From positions 124,001-188,000 of the forward strand of contig JAUIEC010000003.1 in NCBI GenBank assembly GCA_030428945.1: 64,000 bases of DNA. Reading direction: 5' to 3'. Positions 35,468-44,275 of this stretch are shown piece by piece. The first letter of the stretch is position 1, and each line of letters begins with the position of its first letter. Under the pieces are notes generated by a model, which was not told where the DNA came from, did not search any database, and saw only the letters and a list, made by a program, of their open reading frames with translations. The stretch comes from Phycisphaerae bacterium (GTDB lineage: Bacteria > Planctomycetota > Phycisphaerae > UBA1845 > Fen-1342). The position numbers were made by a program, and so were the translations under genes.

Positions 35468-35505
35468 CGACACCTTAAGTGTCGCACATGTCGGCCGCGG
35501 GTCAA
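35468..35505 (-). promoter_or_regulatory. Palindrome and -35-like element of the EF-G leader transcript
   Basis: TTGACC (minus, 35505-35500) lies just upstream of a palindrome CGACAC-CTTAA-GTGTCG (35468-35484), which would overlap the -10 region, an operator-like position. The -10 itself is poor (GACACT at a 16-base spacing). Confidence 0.3.
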
Positions 35506-35549
35506 GAAAAATCCGGGTCCGGAAATATCGGACCGTGGCGGGATTTTCC

Positions 35550-35579
35550 TTGGTTCGGGCGGATTCATCGTGTTATCCT
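35550..35579 (+). promoter_or_regulatory. Putative promoter of the metalloprotease gene
   Basis: TTGGTT (35550-35555), an 18-base spacer and TATCCT (35574-35579) with a TG extension just upstream. Transcription would start near 35586, leaving a leader of about 160 bases. Confidence 0.45.
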
Positions 35580-35617
35580 CCGGAGTACGGAGCTAGTACC
35601 CGTTCAGCCGTTCGCAA

Positions 35618-35728
35618 GCACAACCGAGGTGAGCACCAGGCAAGCCTGACCCGCAGGCCTGCTTTGTTGTGCGTCCGAAGGATCTGGACGGGTGATTCAC
35701 CACACGAGGTCTGGGGCCCCCCAGACCC
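35618..35728 (+). promoter_or_regulatory. Structured 5' leader of the metalloprotease mRNA
   Basis: GCACAAC near 35619 can pair with GTTGTGC near 35675, enclosing CAGGC..GCCTG and GCAGGCCTGC hairpins. Separately, GGTCTGGGG/CCCCAGACC (35709-35728) forms a nine-bp hairpin ending eight bases before the AGGGAG ribosome-binding site. No known riboswitch consensus was recognised. Confidence 0.4.
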
Positions 35729-35747
35729 CAGCGAAGGGAGCGCAATG

Positions 35748-37409
35748 ATGTTGCAAGGAATGTTGAAGCGCCTGTCCGCGGCCGCGGCCGGGTGTGTCGT
35801 TCTGGCGTCGGTAGCGACCGCCGGTCCGGCGCTGCAGGGCGGCAGTCTGCTGGGCAACCAGACGGGTACGCCGTTCGGCGACCTGGTCAACAGCAACCTG
35901 GCCCTGGAAGGCAGTGTTGTGGCCGAGATCGACCTGGATCCGACTCCGGGTGTTCCGGTCACGGTGATCGTGCCGCTGGGCGACCAGGATTACGAACTGG
36001 ATCTGCTTCCGCACTCGATTCGCGCGTCGAACTACGCCGTGTACACGGTTGGCGACGACGGGTTGCTGGCGGAGGTTGAGGCGGGCGTCGAGCGGACGCT
36101 GCGCGGGACTGTCATCGGCGTGGAAGGGAGCGTCGTTGCGGCCTCGGTTCTCGAGAACGGTCTGTTCGCCCGGGTCCGGATGCCGGGTGGCGACGAGTAC
36201 TTCATCGAGCCGCTGATGGACAAGGTGCCGGGCGCGACCTTCGCGGATCACGCCGTCTATCACAAGAGCGACATCATTCCGGCCGACGGCGTGTGCGAGA
36301 CGACCGACGACATGTGGGCGACCGAGCCGGTCGAGCCGGGTCCGGGCGGCCTGCGGGGCACCGAGATCTGCACGGCTGAACTCGGCGTCGATGCCGACTT
36401 CCAGTACTACCAGGACTACGGCAGTTCGGTGACGGCGGTCGAGAACCGCGTCAACGCCGTGATCAACACGGTCAACCTGCAGTACGAAGCCGAAGTCGAC
36501 CTGACGCACGCGATCGTCGGGATCGTCGTTCGCACGTCGAGCGGTTCGAACCCCTACAGCAGCAACGATGCCGGCACGCTGCTGAGCCAGACGCGCAGCG
36601 AATGGCTCGGCCTGCAGGGCTCGATTCCGCACGACGTCGCCCAGTTGTTCACCGGCCGCAACATCAACGGCGGCACGATCGGTATCGCCTGGCTCGGCGC
36701 GGTCTGCTCGAGCCTGCGTTACAGCGTGGTCGAGTCGGACTGCTGCGGTTCGTTCGGCTGCACGACCGACCTGTCGGCCCACGAACTGGGTCACAACTGG
36801 GGTGCGGACCACTGCGACTGCACGGGCAACACGATGAACCCGTTCATCGTCTGTGCGAACGACTTCACGAACAACTCGATCAACGACATCACCGGCTTCA
36901 AGAACTCGATCATCGGCTGCCTGGACTGCGGTCCGCCGGGACCGGTTGACACCGAGGTCGTGACGGTCAACGCCAAGTCGGGTTCGGTGATCCTGGCCGG
37001 TGGTCCGGCCGAGGCCCAGGACTCGGATGACACCTACGTCGAGACCTTCTCGGCGACGGTCGACGGCAACCAGCGCTGCAAGACGGTCTACTTCATGGAC
37101 GGTTCGCTGTCGTCGGTTTCGCGTCTGGACGTGGAAGTCGAGGTTTCGACCTCGATCGCCTGCGACACGCGGGTGCACATCCGCCAGTTCCCGGACAACG
37201 GTCTGAGTCGCCAGTGGGTCAAGCTCGAGCCGACCTTCCCGACCGATCCGAACGACACGATCTCCGGGTACCTGGACGTCGCCAACCCGAACCTGTACGT
37301 CAAGGACAGCAACGGGCGGATTCACATCCGGGTCTTCTCGACCAAGGCCAACCAGTCGACGGGCTTCATGCAGTACGTCGATCACGTTGAGGTCATCTCG
37401 ACCCCGTAG
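35748..37409 (+). CDS. Exported reprolysin-like zinc metalloprotease (M12-type)
   Basis: 553 aa. The signal peptide ends ASVATAG. A propeptide-like region (30-200) precedes the catalytic domain beginning TEICTAELGVDADFQYYQDY. The zinc site HELGHNWGADH is at 345-355 and the Met-turn NTMNP follows, as in reprolysin/ADAM-type metzincins. A C-terminal beta domain (about 395-553) may be a binding module. ATG 35748 is seven bases after GGGAG; ATG 35745 is also possible. It is a secreted endopeptidase with unknown substrates. Gene and terminator at 37443 define a monocistronic unit with a structured leader. Confidence 0.88.
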   Translation: MLQGMLKRLSAAAAGCVVLASVATAGPALQGGSLLGNQTGTPFGDLVNSNLALEGSVVAEIDLDPTPGVPVTVIVPLGDQDYELDLLPHSIRASNYAVYTVGDDGLLAEVEAGVERTLRGTVIGVEGSVVAASVLENGLFARVRMPGGDEYFIEPLMDKVPGATFADHAVYHKSDIIPADGVCETTDDMWATEPVEPGPGGLRGTEICTAELGVDADFQYYQDYGSSVTAVENRVNAVINTVNLQYEAEVDLTHAIVGIVVRTSSGSNPYSSNDAGTLLSQTRSEWLGLQGSIPHDVAQLFTGRNINGGTIGIAWLGAVCSSLRYSVVESDCCGSFGCTTDLSAHELGHNWGADHCDCTGNTMNPFIVCANDFTNNSINDITGFKNSIIGCLDCGPPGPVDTEVVTVNAKSGSVILAGGPAEAQDSDDTYVETFSATVDGNQRCKTVYFMDGSLSSVSRLDVEVEVSTSIACDTRVHIRQFPDNGLSRQWVKLEPTFPTDPNDTISGYLDVANPNLYVKDSNGRIHIRVFSTKANQSTGFMQYVDHVEVISTP

Positions 37410-37442
37410 TTCGCTGCGATCGAGAACCTGGTTCGAATGACA

Positions 37443-37481
37443 GGAGAGGCGGGCCCGCGGGTTCGCCTCTCCGCTTTTTTT
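37443..37481 (+). terminator. Rho-independent terminator
   Basis: GGAGAGGCG (37443-37451) pairs with CGCCTCTCC (37464-37472), followed by GC and seven T (37475-37481). It ends the metalloprotease transcript. Confidence 0.88.
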
Positions 37482-37534
37482 GAAGTCGGCCGCCGGTCCG
37501 CCAGCCGAATCCATCACAGCAGAGAGGGCTCGTC

Positions 37535-37897
37535 ATGCAAACCGCCACCGAGGTCACCTGGGACCGGGCCGCCAGCGATTCGCCGATGCCCGGGGTCACG
37601 CGACGCCGGATCGTCGGCACGCACGCCATGCTCTCGCATTTCACACTTCAGCAGGGGGTCGTCGTGCCGCTGCACCAGCACGCCAACGAACAGGTCGCCT
37701 GCGTGCTGTCCGGTCGCATCCGCTTCACCATCGTCGATCAGCCCGACGGCGCCACGCGAACGGTGACGCTGACCGGTGGACAGGCCCTGCACCTGCCGCC
37801 CGATGTGCCGCACGCGGCCGAGGCGCTCGAGACGACGATCATCATCGACGTCTTCAGTCCCGTCAGCGAAACCACGGGCGTCGATCGGCAGGCCTGA
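37535..37897 (+). CDS. Small cupin-domain protein
   Basis: 120 aa single-domain cupin. Motif 1 is PLHQHANEQVACVLSGRIRF, with two His and a Glu as likely metal ligands. Motif 2 is ALHLPPDVPHAAEAL, with the third His. Such proteins bind a metal and small ligands; some are dioxygenases or isomerases, many have no known role. GAGAGGG precedes the ATG. No operon partner: the next gene is convergent and ends ten bases away. Confidence 0.85.
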   Translation: MQTATEVTWDRAASDSPMPGVTRRRIVGTHAMLSHFTLQQGVVVPLHQHANEQVACVLSGRIRFTIVDQPDGATRTVTLTGGQALHLPPDVPHAAEALETTIIIDVFSPVSETTGVDRQA

Positions 37898-37906
37898 CGG
37901 CGTGCG

Positions 37907-38866
37907 TTACTCCACCTGCAGGATGTAGTCGGTCGGGTCGCCCAGGTCGACCTGCGGCAGGTGCCCCGGGTCGCGGGCGTAGGGGGACAGGAAGTTCGAC
38001 AGGGTGTGGAAGTACGCCCGCTGCGCGAAGTACGCCGCCCGGACGTGCGCCAGGTCGGCGAAGTGCCGGACCTGGACCGGGCCGCCGCTGCCGGCCAGCA
38101 GATCGACGGCGACAGCGCTGGTCGCGAACTCGTCATGTCCGTAGGTGTAGGCCAGCAGCGGCTGCGTGATGTCCGCGACCCGCAGGTCCATCAGCGCCTC
38201 GGCCGGCAGCAGCGGCACGTAATCCTCCGGGCGGAACCCGAGCAGGAAGCTGAACCGTTCGACCTCCGCGCGGAGCGAGATCGGGCCGTCCAGCACGATC
38301 GCGGTGACGACGTCGGGGTTCTCGACCGCGTTGATCACGCTCGGGATCGTACCGAGCGAGATGCCCATCACGATGACGCGTCCGTCCTCGGAGAACGGTA
38401 GCGCCCAGTCGATCGCCGCCCGTCCGTCCTCCGCCAGGTTCACCAGCGAGGGCGTGCCGGTGCTGCCACCGAAGCCGGTGAAGTCGTACATCACGACCGA
38501 CCAGCCGCGCTCGACCAGGTTCAGCACGATCCACAGGTAGCAGGTCATCTCGCCGACGGCGCCGTAGGAGAGCACCACCAGGCCCTGCGCGTCGGCCGCC
38601 GGGATGAACCAGGCCCGCAGGCTGCGCCCTTCGGCCACCGGGATCTGCTGTTCGAGGTAGGACAGTCCGATGTCGGCCGGCGAGGTGAGCCCCTCGAAGG
38701 CGGGCAGGTCGAACTGTTCGGCCAGTTCGATGCAGGTCTTCTGCGGCGCCAGGGCGAACCCGTTGGCCACGTCGAGGAACTGGTTCAGGGGAATGGCGAA
38801 CCCGCATCCGGATCCGCCGGCGAGCGTCCCCAGCAGCAGCAGCGTCGACAACAGGCGGTACGGCAC
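37907..38866 (-). CDS. Exported alpha/beta hydrolase, probable lipoprotein
   Basis: 319 aa from GTG 38866, which has GGAG eight bases upstream. The signal is LLSTLLLLGTLAGGSGC, with Cys21 as possible lipid anchor. Alpha/beta hydrolase core: LVVLSYGAVGEM, then the nucleophile elbow GISLG (Ser170). Asp245 (GHDEF) and His274 (DLAHV) complete a plausible triad. Related proteins are serine esterases or BAAT/dipeptidyl-type hydrolases; the substrate is unknown. It is divergent from the esterase gene at 38976 with about 110 bases between, so the two may share regulation. Confidence 0.75.
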   Translation of the reverse strand: MPYRLLSTLLLLGTLAGGSGCGFAIPLNQFLDVANGFALAPQKTCIELAEQFDLPAFEGLTSPADIGLSYLEQQIPVAEGRSLRAWFIPAADAQGLVVLSYGAVGEMTCYLWIVLNLVERGWSVVMYDFTGFGGSTGTPSLVNLAEDGRAAIDWALPFSEDGRVIVMGISLGTIPSVINAVENPDVVTAIVLDGPISLRAEVERFSFLLGFRPEDYVPLLPAEALMDLRVADITQPLLAYTYGHDEFATSAVAVDLLAGSGGPVQVRHFADLAHVRAAYFAQRAYFHTLSNFLSPYARDPGHLPQVDLGDPTDYILQVE

Positions 38867-38975
38867 GCGGGCGACTCCGGCACTGAATCGGCAGAAACTG
38901 CGCGGGCCCCGCCGATCGCCGGGCACCTTTCGCGCAGCGCAGCTTTCACTAAGAATAGTCGGCAGGAGAACCCGC

Positions 38976-41321
38976 ATGCCCAAGTTGTTTGTGATCCTGG
39001 CGGCGATCGTGTCGACGGCCGCCGCGCTGGCGGAGGTGCCGGCCCTGCCGAAAGAGGCCCTGGTGATCCATCGCGTCCGCCAGGCCGGGCGGGCGGCCAC
39101 CCGGAGCGACCCGATCGAGCACCGCATCGTCCTCGGCACCTGGCAGACGCCCCGAGCGGGTGACGTGATCGACCTGCCCGACGGCGCCCAGCGGACCTGG
39201 GAGACCGCCGGCCTGGATGCGGACGGGCGCCTGGACGCGACCGGCTTGCGGGGGGCCTACGTGCTGGTGACCGTGCAGGCGGCCGCGGACGAGGTGGTCC
39301 TGCTGAATGCCCGCGGGCACAGCATGGTGTACGTCAACGGCAGCCCGCGTGCGGGCGACCCGTACGGCTATGGCTTCCTGAACCTGCCGATCGCGTTGCG
39401 GGCCGGTGCGAACGAACTGCTGTTCTCGTGTTCACGCGGCGGGCTGCAGGTTCGGCTTGCGGCGCCCCCGGCCGAGGTCTATCTGCAGGCCGAGGACCTG
39501 ACCGCGCCGGACCACCTGGACGATGGCGGGAAGTGGCTGGGCGTGGTCGTGGTCAACGCCACCCGGCGCTGGCACAACGATCGCACCATCACGCCGGTCG
39601 TGGACGGCCAGGCGCAGGCGCCGACGGACATCGGCCCGCTGGCGCCGCTGACGATTCGCAAGGTCCCCGTCCGCGTCGCCGGTGGTCCGAAGCTGCAACT
39701 GCAACTCGACGGGGCGATGCCGCCGCTGGACGTGACGCTGCGCGAGCGAACCGCGTCCGACGTGCACACGCGGACGTTCCGCAGCGCGGCCGACGGCAGC
39801 GTTCAGTACTACGCCGTCCGTCCGGCGACCGAGCCCGGCCCCGACAACGCGTTGATCCTGTCGCTGCACGGGGCGGGGGTCGAGGCGCTTGGCCAGGCCG
39901 AAGCGTACGGCCCGCACACGTGGGCGACGATTGTCTGTCCGACCAACCGTCGCAAGTTCGGTTTCGACTGGGAGGACTGGGGCCGGATCGACGCGCTCGA
40001 AGTGCTGGCCGAGGCCGAGAAGCGCTATCCGCACGATCCGCGGCGGACCTGCCTGACCGGGCATTCGATGGGCGGGCACGGCGTCTGGCAACTGGCGGCG
40101 TTGTACCCGGACCGCTGGGCCGCGATCGGGCCCAGCGCGGGCTGGATCAGCTTCACGTCCTACGCCGGGGCCGACCGGCCGGCGGGCGCGGATCCCCTGG
40201 CCGAGATCCTGCGGGCCGCGACCGGGACGAGCGACACGCTGGCGATGGTGCGGAACCTGCACATGCCGGCCGTCTTCGTGCTGCATGGTGATGCCGACGA
40301 CAACGTGCCGGTCGGGCAGGCCCGCGCGATGCGTGCGCGACTGGCCGACACGCACCCGGACTTTCACTATCACGAGCAGGAAGGGGCCGGGCACTGGTGG
40401 GATGGCGATCCGGAACCGGGGGCGGCCTGCGTGGACTTCAAGCCGATGTTCGACCTGTTCGAGAAGAGTCGCCGGCCGGCGACGCGCGAGGTGACGTCGA
40501 TTGACTTCACGACGGTCAGCCCCGAGGTGTCGGGGCGCTGCCACTGGGTGACGATCGTCGGACAGGCGGAGCGTCTGCGGCCGAGCCGGGTGCGGGCCCG
40601 CTGGGATGCCGGACTCGGTCGGATCGACGCGACGCTGGAAAACGTTGACGAGATCGCGTTTGACCTCGAGGCGCTCGGGGTTCGTACGGCGACGATCACG
40701 CTGAACGGCACCGAGACGACCGGCACGGGGCCGTTTCTCAAGGCGGGCGACCGCTGGCTGGATCTGCGGATGGTGACGCGCACCCGGCCGGACACGCGTG
40801 GGTCGTTCAAGGGTGGCTTCTGGAATCGCGGGCCCGGGCAGGATGGTCCGCTGTTGGTGACGTTCGGCGCGTCAGGTTCGGAGGAGATGAAGCGGGCGCA
40901 GTTCGACAAGGCCCGGTTCGATGCCGAGACGTTCTACTATCGCGGAAACGGCAACGTCATGCTGCGGCCGGCCGAGCGGGGCGGTCCGCAGGGTGTGGGT
41001 TACTACGGAGCGCCGTTCACGGAACCGGTGGTGACGGTTGCGCCGGGGCGGGTGCGTCTGGGAGAGGCCGAACTGCCGGGGGCCGACCTGGCGGTGCTGG
41101 CGCGTGGGTATCAGCGGGTGGACGTGGTCGGAACGGGGCCGGTGGGGGTCCGCCTGACGCATCGCATGCCGTACTTCGTTTCGGGGATCGATTACCCGGA
41201 CGTGATCGTCTTCGGTCCGGAGATGCTGATCGAATCGGGCCTGGGCGGGATTCGCGCGGCGCGACTCGGACCGCGGCAAATTCCCGCGGGCCCGGCGGGC
41301 GACGAAAACGCGGAAGAGTGA
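38976..41321 (+). CDS. Exported large esterase/peptidase-like hydrolase
   Basis: 781 aa with a signal peptide (LFVILAAIVSTAAALA). Residues 30-290 are beta-rich, a carbohydrate-binding-like region (YVNGSPRAGDPYGYGF). The alpha/beta hydrolase domain (about 290-500) has LILSLHGAG, GHSMGGHG (Ser364), HGDADDNVP (Asp) and GAGHWW (His), as in PHB depolymerase/feruloyl-esterase-type and prolyl-oligopeptidase-like enzymes. About 280 further residues are beta-rich with no named family. AGGAG lies seven bases before the ATG. Substrate unknown; polysaccharide-linked esters are a reasonable guess. Confidence 0.8.
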   Translation: MPKLFVILAAIVSTAAALAEVPALPKEALVIHRVRQAGRAATRSDPIEHRIVLGTWQTPRAGDVIDLPDGAQRTWETAGLDADGRLDATGLRGAYVLVTVQAAADEVVLLNARGHSMVYVNGSPRAGDPYGYGFLNLPIALRAGANELLFSCSRGGLQVRLAAPPAEVYLQAEDLTAPDHLDDGGKWLGVVVVNATRRWHNDRTITPVVDGQAQAPTDIGPLAPLTIRKVPVRVAGGPKLQLQLDGAMPPLDVTLRERTASDVHTRTFRSAADGSVQYYAVRPATEPGPDNALILSLHGAGVEALGQAEAYGPHTWATIVCPTNRRKFGFDWEDWGRIDALEVLAEAEKRYPHDPRRTCLTGHSMGGHGVWQLAALYPDRWAAIGPSAGWISFTSYAGADRPAGADPLAEILRAATGTSDTLAMVRNLHMPAVFVLHGDADDNVPVGQARAMRARLADTHPDFHYHEQEGAGHWWDGDPEPGAACVDFKPMFDLFEKSRRPATREVTSIDFTTVSPEVSGRCHWVTIVGQAERLRPSRVRARWDAGLGRIDATLENVDEIAFDLEALGVRTATITLNGTETTGTGPFLKAGDRWLDLRMVTRTRPDTRGSFKGGFWNRGPGQDGPLLVTFGASGSEEMKRAQFDKARFDAETFYYRGNGNVMLRPAERGGPQGVGYYGAPFTEPVVTVAPGRVRLGEAELPGADLAVLARGYQRVDVVGTGPVGVRLTHRMPYFVSGIDYPDVIVFGPEMLIESGLGGIRAARLGPRQIPAGPAGDENAEE

Positions 41322-41376
41322 ACGTGTGTAGGACGGTCGAGGCGCTGCGGCCTCGCGCGTGCGCACGTTCACTCTT
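41314..41376. terminator. Long hairpin containing the esterase stop codon
   Basis: A perfect 13-bp inverted repeat (AAGAGTGAACGTG at 41314-41326 with CACGTTCACTCTT at 41364-41376) with an inner GAGG/CCTC pair. The esterase TGA (41319-41321) is inside the stem. It separates convergent genes. Confidence 0.55.
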
Positions 41377-41424
41377 GGGGGCACCCGAGGCGCCATGGCC
41401 CCGGGGCTACCTGGTTGCTTCGGG

Positions 41425-41619
41425 CTATGCGGCCGCGGCGCCGGCACCCAGCAGGTTGGTGATGAAGGTGGTGACGGCCGAGTTCAGGGCCGTGCTGATG
41501 AACGAGGTCAGGATCTGGGTCAGTTGGGCGTCGCTGAGCGGGTCGCACCCGCCGATGGCCAGGACTCCGCTGCCCGGGATCGCGATGCGCAGCCAGCCGT
41601 GGTGAAGTACTTTCTTCAT
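41425..41619 (-). CDS. Small Cys-anchored exported protein
   Basis: 64 aa. A basic MKKVLHHGWLR start leads to a hydrophobic stretch ending LAIGGC (lipobox-like). Then comes a helix of about 38 residues, DPLSDAQLTQILTSFISTA onward, ending in Ala. AGGA lies eight bases before the ATG. Short proteins of this plan (Cys near 25, one amphipathic C-terminal helix) are familiar from planctomycete genomes, but I know no function. It is convergent with the esterase gene; the SH3 protein gene follows upstream on the same strand. Confidence 0.6.
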   Translation of the reverse strand: MKKVLHHGWLRIAIPGSGVLAIGGCDPLSDAQLTQILTSFISTALNSAVTTFITNLLGAGAAAA

Positions 41620-41674
41620 GCCTGTCTTCCTCTGTCGTGTCAGGGTCGATCGATTTCCAGTCGCATGGTAGGCG

Positions 41675-43036
41675 CTACGGCCGCAGCCCGCGAGGGTTCG
41701 GCAGGGTGCCGCGGGGGCGGGGCAGGGCGGTCACCCCGGTCACGCGAACGATCTGCTGTCCGGTCTGCGGCTCGGTAAAGCGCGGGCCGACGATGCCGAC
41801 GTACTGTCCGACCAGGCTGGTCGGGTTGGCCTGGACCGAGGCGCCGAACTCCGCAAAGGCGATCACCTTGCGGGTGTAGGGGTGTTGCAGTTCATACCGC
41901 AATCCGCCACTGCCCATCGGCAGCGAGAAGTTCGGCTGCAGGATTCCCTCGGCGACGAAGCGCGGCAGCGGCCGAGGCTGCTGCGGGACGGGCTGGGGCG
42001 CCGGCGTCGGTCGGACGGGCTGCTGCGTGACCACGGTCGGCGGGCTCTGCACCGGCGGCGGGTTGACCGGCGGATTGGCGGTTGGCGTGCCGCTGACGAC
42101 GGCCGGCTGATTCGCGTTGGGCGGCTGGGTCGGTCGGGCCGGGATCGGCTGGCCGAACGGGCTGGTGCGTGTCGGGGTTGCGGATTCCGCGGTCGGGGTG
42201 GTCTGGTCACTGGTGTAGACGATTTCGGGTGCGGACTTCCGCCCGGTGGTGGTCGGCGCGGCGGTTGTATCGGGCTTCTCGCGGCGGATGACGGCGGGTT
42301 CCTCGCGTCGGACGACGATCGGCTCCTCGCGCAGCCTGGGGGCCGGTTCGAGTTCGGGGAGCTTGGCATCGGTGAAGGTCTGGCCTTCGATGACGGGCTG
42401 GCGCGGGGCGGGCAGCGGCTGGTTGTCGTTGACCGGGCTGGGCTGGACGTCGCGGACGACCGGGCGCTCCACGGGGCGGGGTGTTTCGGTCCGGCGGGTG
42501 GCGGCTTCCTGTTCGAGCCTGGCGGCGTGGGCGGCCTCGACGGGCTTGGTGTGGCTGGCGCTGACGTAGAAGTGCACGCCTTCGGGCGGGACGATCTGGT
42601 ACCAGCCGTCCTCTTCGCCGAGGATCTCGACCTCGGCGTCATCGGGGAGGCGGGTCTGCACCGCGCAGCGGGCGGGGTTGAGCTTGACGACCGCGCTGCC
42701 GACGCGGACGCGGAGCGTACCGGCCGCGACCTGGACGCGGCCGCGGGGGGTTCCGGGGATCCGGGCGATGTAATCGGCGGAGACGTAGGAGAAGACGCCT
42801 TCGGGCGGCAGGATGCGGTACCAGTCACCGTCGAGGGCGAGGGCGTCGAGGACGGTATCTTCGGGCACGCGGAGGACGACGCGGCTGTTGACGTCGGCAT
42901 GCGAGCGGATGTTGACGGTGTCGCTGGTGACCCTGAGCTTGAACGGCTGGGCGGTGTCGCCGTCCTGGGCGGGAGCGTGACCGCTACCGGCGACGAGGGT
43001 CAGCAGCAGCGCGAAAAAAGCAACCGGGCGCGTCAT
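41675..43036 (-). CDS. Exported bacterial SH3-domain protein with Pro-rich linker
   Basis: 453 aa. A signal peptide (VAFFALLLTLVAGSGHAPA) is followed by two SH3b repeats. The first is at 33-95 (VTSDTVNIRSHADVNSRVV...DGDWYRILPPEGVFSYV), the second at 98-165 (VAAGTLRVRVGSAV...EDGWYQIVPPEGVHFYV). About 200 Pro/Thr/Arg-rich residues follow. A C-terminal beta module (about 375-450) contains YELQHPYTRKVIAFAEFG. SH3b domains bind peptidoglycan or peptides, so this is likely a wall-associated protein. No enzymatic motif is present. Confidence 0.82.
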   Translation of the reverse strand: MTRPVAFFALLLTLVAGSGHAPAQDGDTAQPFKLRVTSDTVNIRSHADVNSRVVLRVPEDTVLDALALDGDWYRILPPEGVFSYVSADYIARIPGTPRGRVQVAAGTLRVRVGSAVVKLNPARCAVQTRLPDDAEVEILGEEDGWYQIVPPEGVHFYVSASHTKPVEAAHAARLEQEAATRRTETPRPVERPVVRDVQPSPVNDNQPLPAPRQPVIEGQTFTDAKLPELEPAPRLREEPIVVRREEPAVIRREKPDTTAAPTTTGRKSAPEIVYTSDQTTPTAESATPTRTSPFGQPIPARPTQPPNANQPAVVSGTPTANPPVNPPPVQSPPTVVTQQPVRPTPAPQPVPQQPRPLPRFVAEGILQPNFSLPMGSGGLRYELQHPYTRKVIAFAEFGASVQANPTSLVGQYVGIVGPRFTEPQTGQQIVRVTGVTALPRPRGTLPNPRGLRP

Positions 43037-43228
43037 GGCATGATCCTCCCTGATGAACCGTGCGTCCGAGAAATCGCCACGTCACCTGCAGTATCGCCGC
43101 CGCCAGGCGCGTGTCAATCGTCGACTTCCGGGGCGGGCCCGGGTGGCCAGCAGGCGCGATCGTTGCTACGTTAGTCGCTCGCGCTGGGCCACGAGGGCGA
43201 AATAGCCGATTCCAAAGACAACGCGCAT

Positions 43229-44275
43229 ATGGGCAAGGGTTCCAATCAGCCGCTGCGGATACTGTTCTCATGCGTCGGCCGCCGGGTCGAGCTTGTGCAG
43301 GCATTCCGCGCCGCGGCCGAGCGGCTTGGACGCCCGATAACCCTGTTCGGAGCGGACACGACCGCGACCGCCCCGGCGCTTTCGTGCGTTGATCACCCGC
43401 TGCTGCTGCCCCCGATTTCGAGCGACGCCTATCTGCCGCGACTGCTGGAACTGTGCGGCCAGCACCGGATCGACGCGCTGATCCCGACGATTGACACGGA
43501 CCTGGCCGCGCTGAGTGCCGCCCGCGATGACTTCGCGGGTGTGGGCTGCACGTGCCTGATCGCCGACGCCCGGGTGATCGACATCTGCCGGGACAAGGTG
43601 GCGACCTTCAAGTTCCTGGCCGAGGCCGGGATCGACACGCCGCAGACCTACCTGCCGGACCAGATGCCGGCGTCCGGGGACCTGCGGTTTCCGTACTTCA
43701 TCAAGCCTCGATACGGCAGCGCCAGCATGTGGGTTCACAAGCTGGATGACGAGGCGGAACTGCGGTACCACCTTCAGAAGGTTCGCGATCCGATCGTGCA
43801 GGAGTTCGTCGACGGCGTCGAGCACACGCTGGACGTGTATGTCGGTCTGAGCGGACGGCCGCAGTGCGTGGTTCCGCGAGCTCGCTGGCAGGTGCGGGGC
43901 GGCGAGGTCTCCAAGGGCGTGGTGGTCAAGGACCTGGAGGTGATGGAGGCCGGCCGGCGGGTGGTCGAGGCGCTGGGTGGTTCGGTGCGGGGTCTGGTGA
44001 CGCTGCAGTGCATCGTGACGCGTGACCGCCGGATCCGGTTCATCGAGATCAACCCGAGGTTCGGTGGCGGGGCCCCGCTGGGGATCGCGGCCGGGGCGGA
44101 CTATCCGGGGTGGCTGATCCAGGAGCTGGGCGGGGAGTCGCCGGCGATCGCGTTCGATGGCTTCCGCCACGGGACCTGCATGCTGCGTTACGACTGGTCG
44201 GTCTTCATGCATCTCGACGAGGACCTGACGCCGGACCTGCGGCCGCCGCTGGGCCCGCCTCCACGGTTCGGGTAA
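43229..44275 (+). CDS. ATP-grasp domain enzyme (carbamoyl-phosphate-synthase-like)
   Basis: 348 aa. The N-terminal Rossmann-like domain is LRILFSCVGRRVELVQAFRAAA..LFGAD. The ATP-grasp domain (about 120-310) has KVATFKFLAEAGIDTPQTYL, FPYFIKPRYGSASMWVH, IVQEFVDGVEHTLDVYV and FIEINPRFGGGAPL, the ATP- and Mg-binding signature. This group joins a carboxylate to an amine or thiol; it resembles PylC and polysaccharide-locus ATP-grasp proteins. The product cannot be named. The start region is divergent from the SH3 gene; the 192 bases between show no clear promoter. Confidence 0.82.
   Translation: MGKGSNQPLRILFSCVGRRVELVQAFRAAAERLGRPITLFGADTTATAPALSCVDHPLLLPPISSDAYLPRLLELCGQHRIDALIPTIDTDLAALSAARDDFAGVGCTCLIADARVIDICRDKVATFKFLAEAGIDTPQTYLPDQMPASGDLRFPYFIKPRYGSASMWVHKLDDEAELRYHLQKVRDPIVQEFVDGVEHTLDVYVGLSGRPQCVVPRARWQVRGGEVSKGVVVKDLEVMEAGRRVVEALGGSVRGLVTLQCIVTRDRRIRFIEINPRFGGGAPLGIAAGADYPGWLIQELGGESPAIAFDGFRHGTCMLRYDWSVFMHLDEDLTPDLRPPLGPPPRFG

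Noticed and set aside
35612..35690. GEMM-I (cyclic-di-GMP) riboswitch before the metalloprotease
   Set aside because: An AGGCAAGCC segment is suggestive, but the conserved GACGCAAAGCC side of the motif is missing.
37422..37442. tRNA T-arm (GGTTCGAAT)
   Set aside because: No acceptor, D or anticodon arm can be built around it; no other tRNA-like segment was found.
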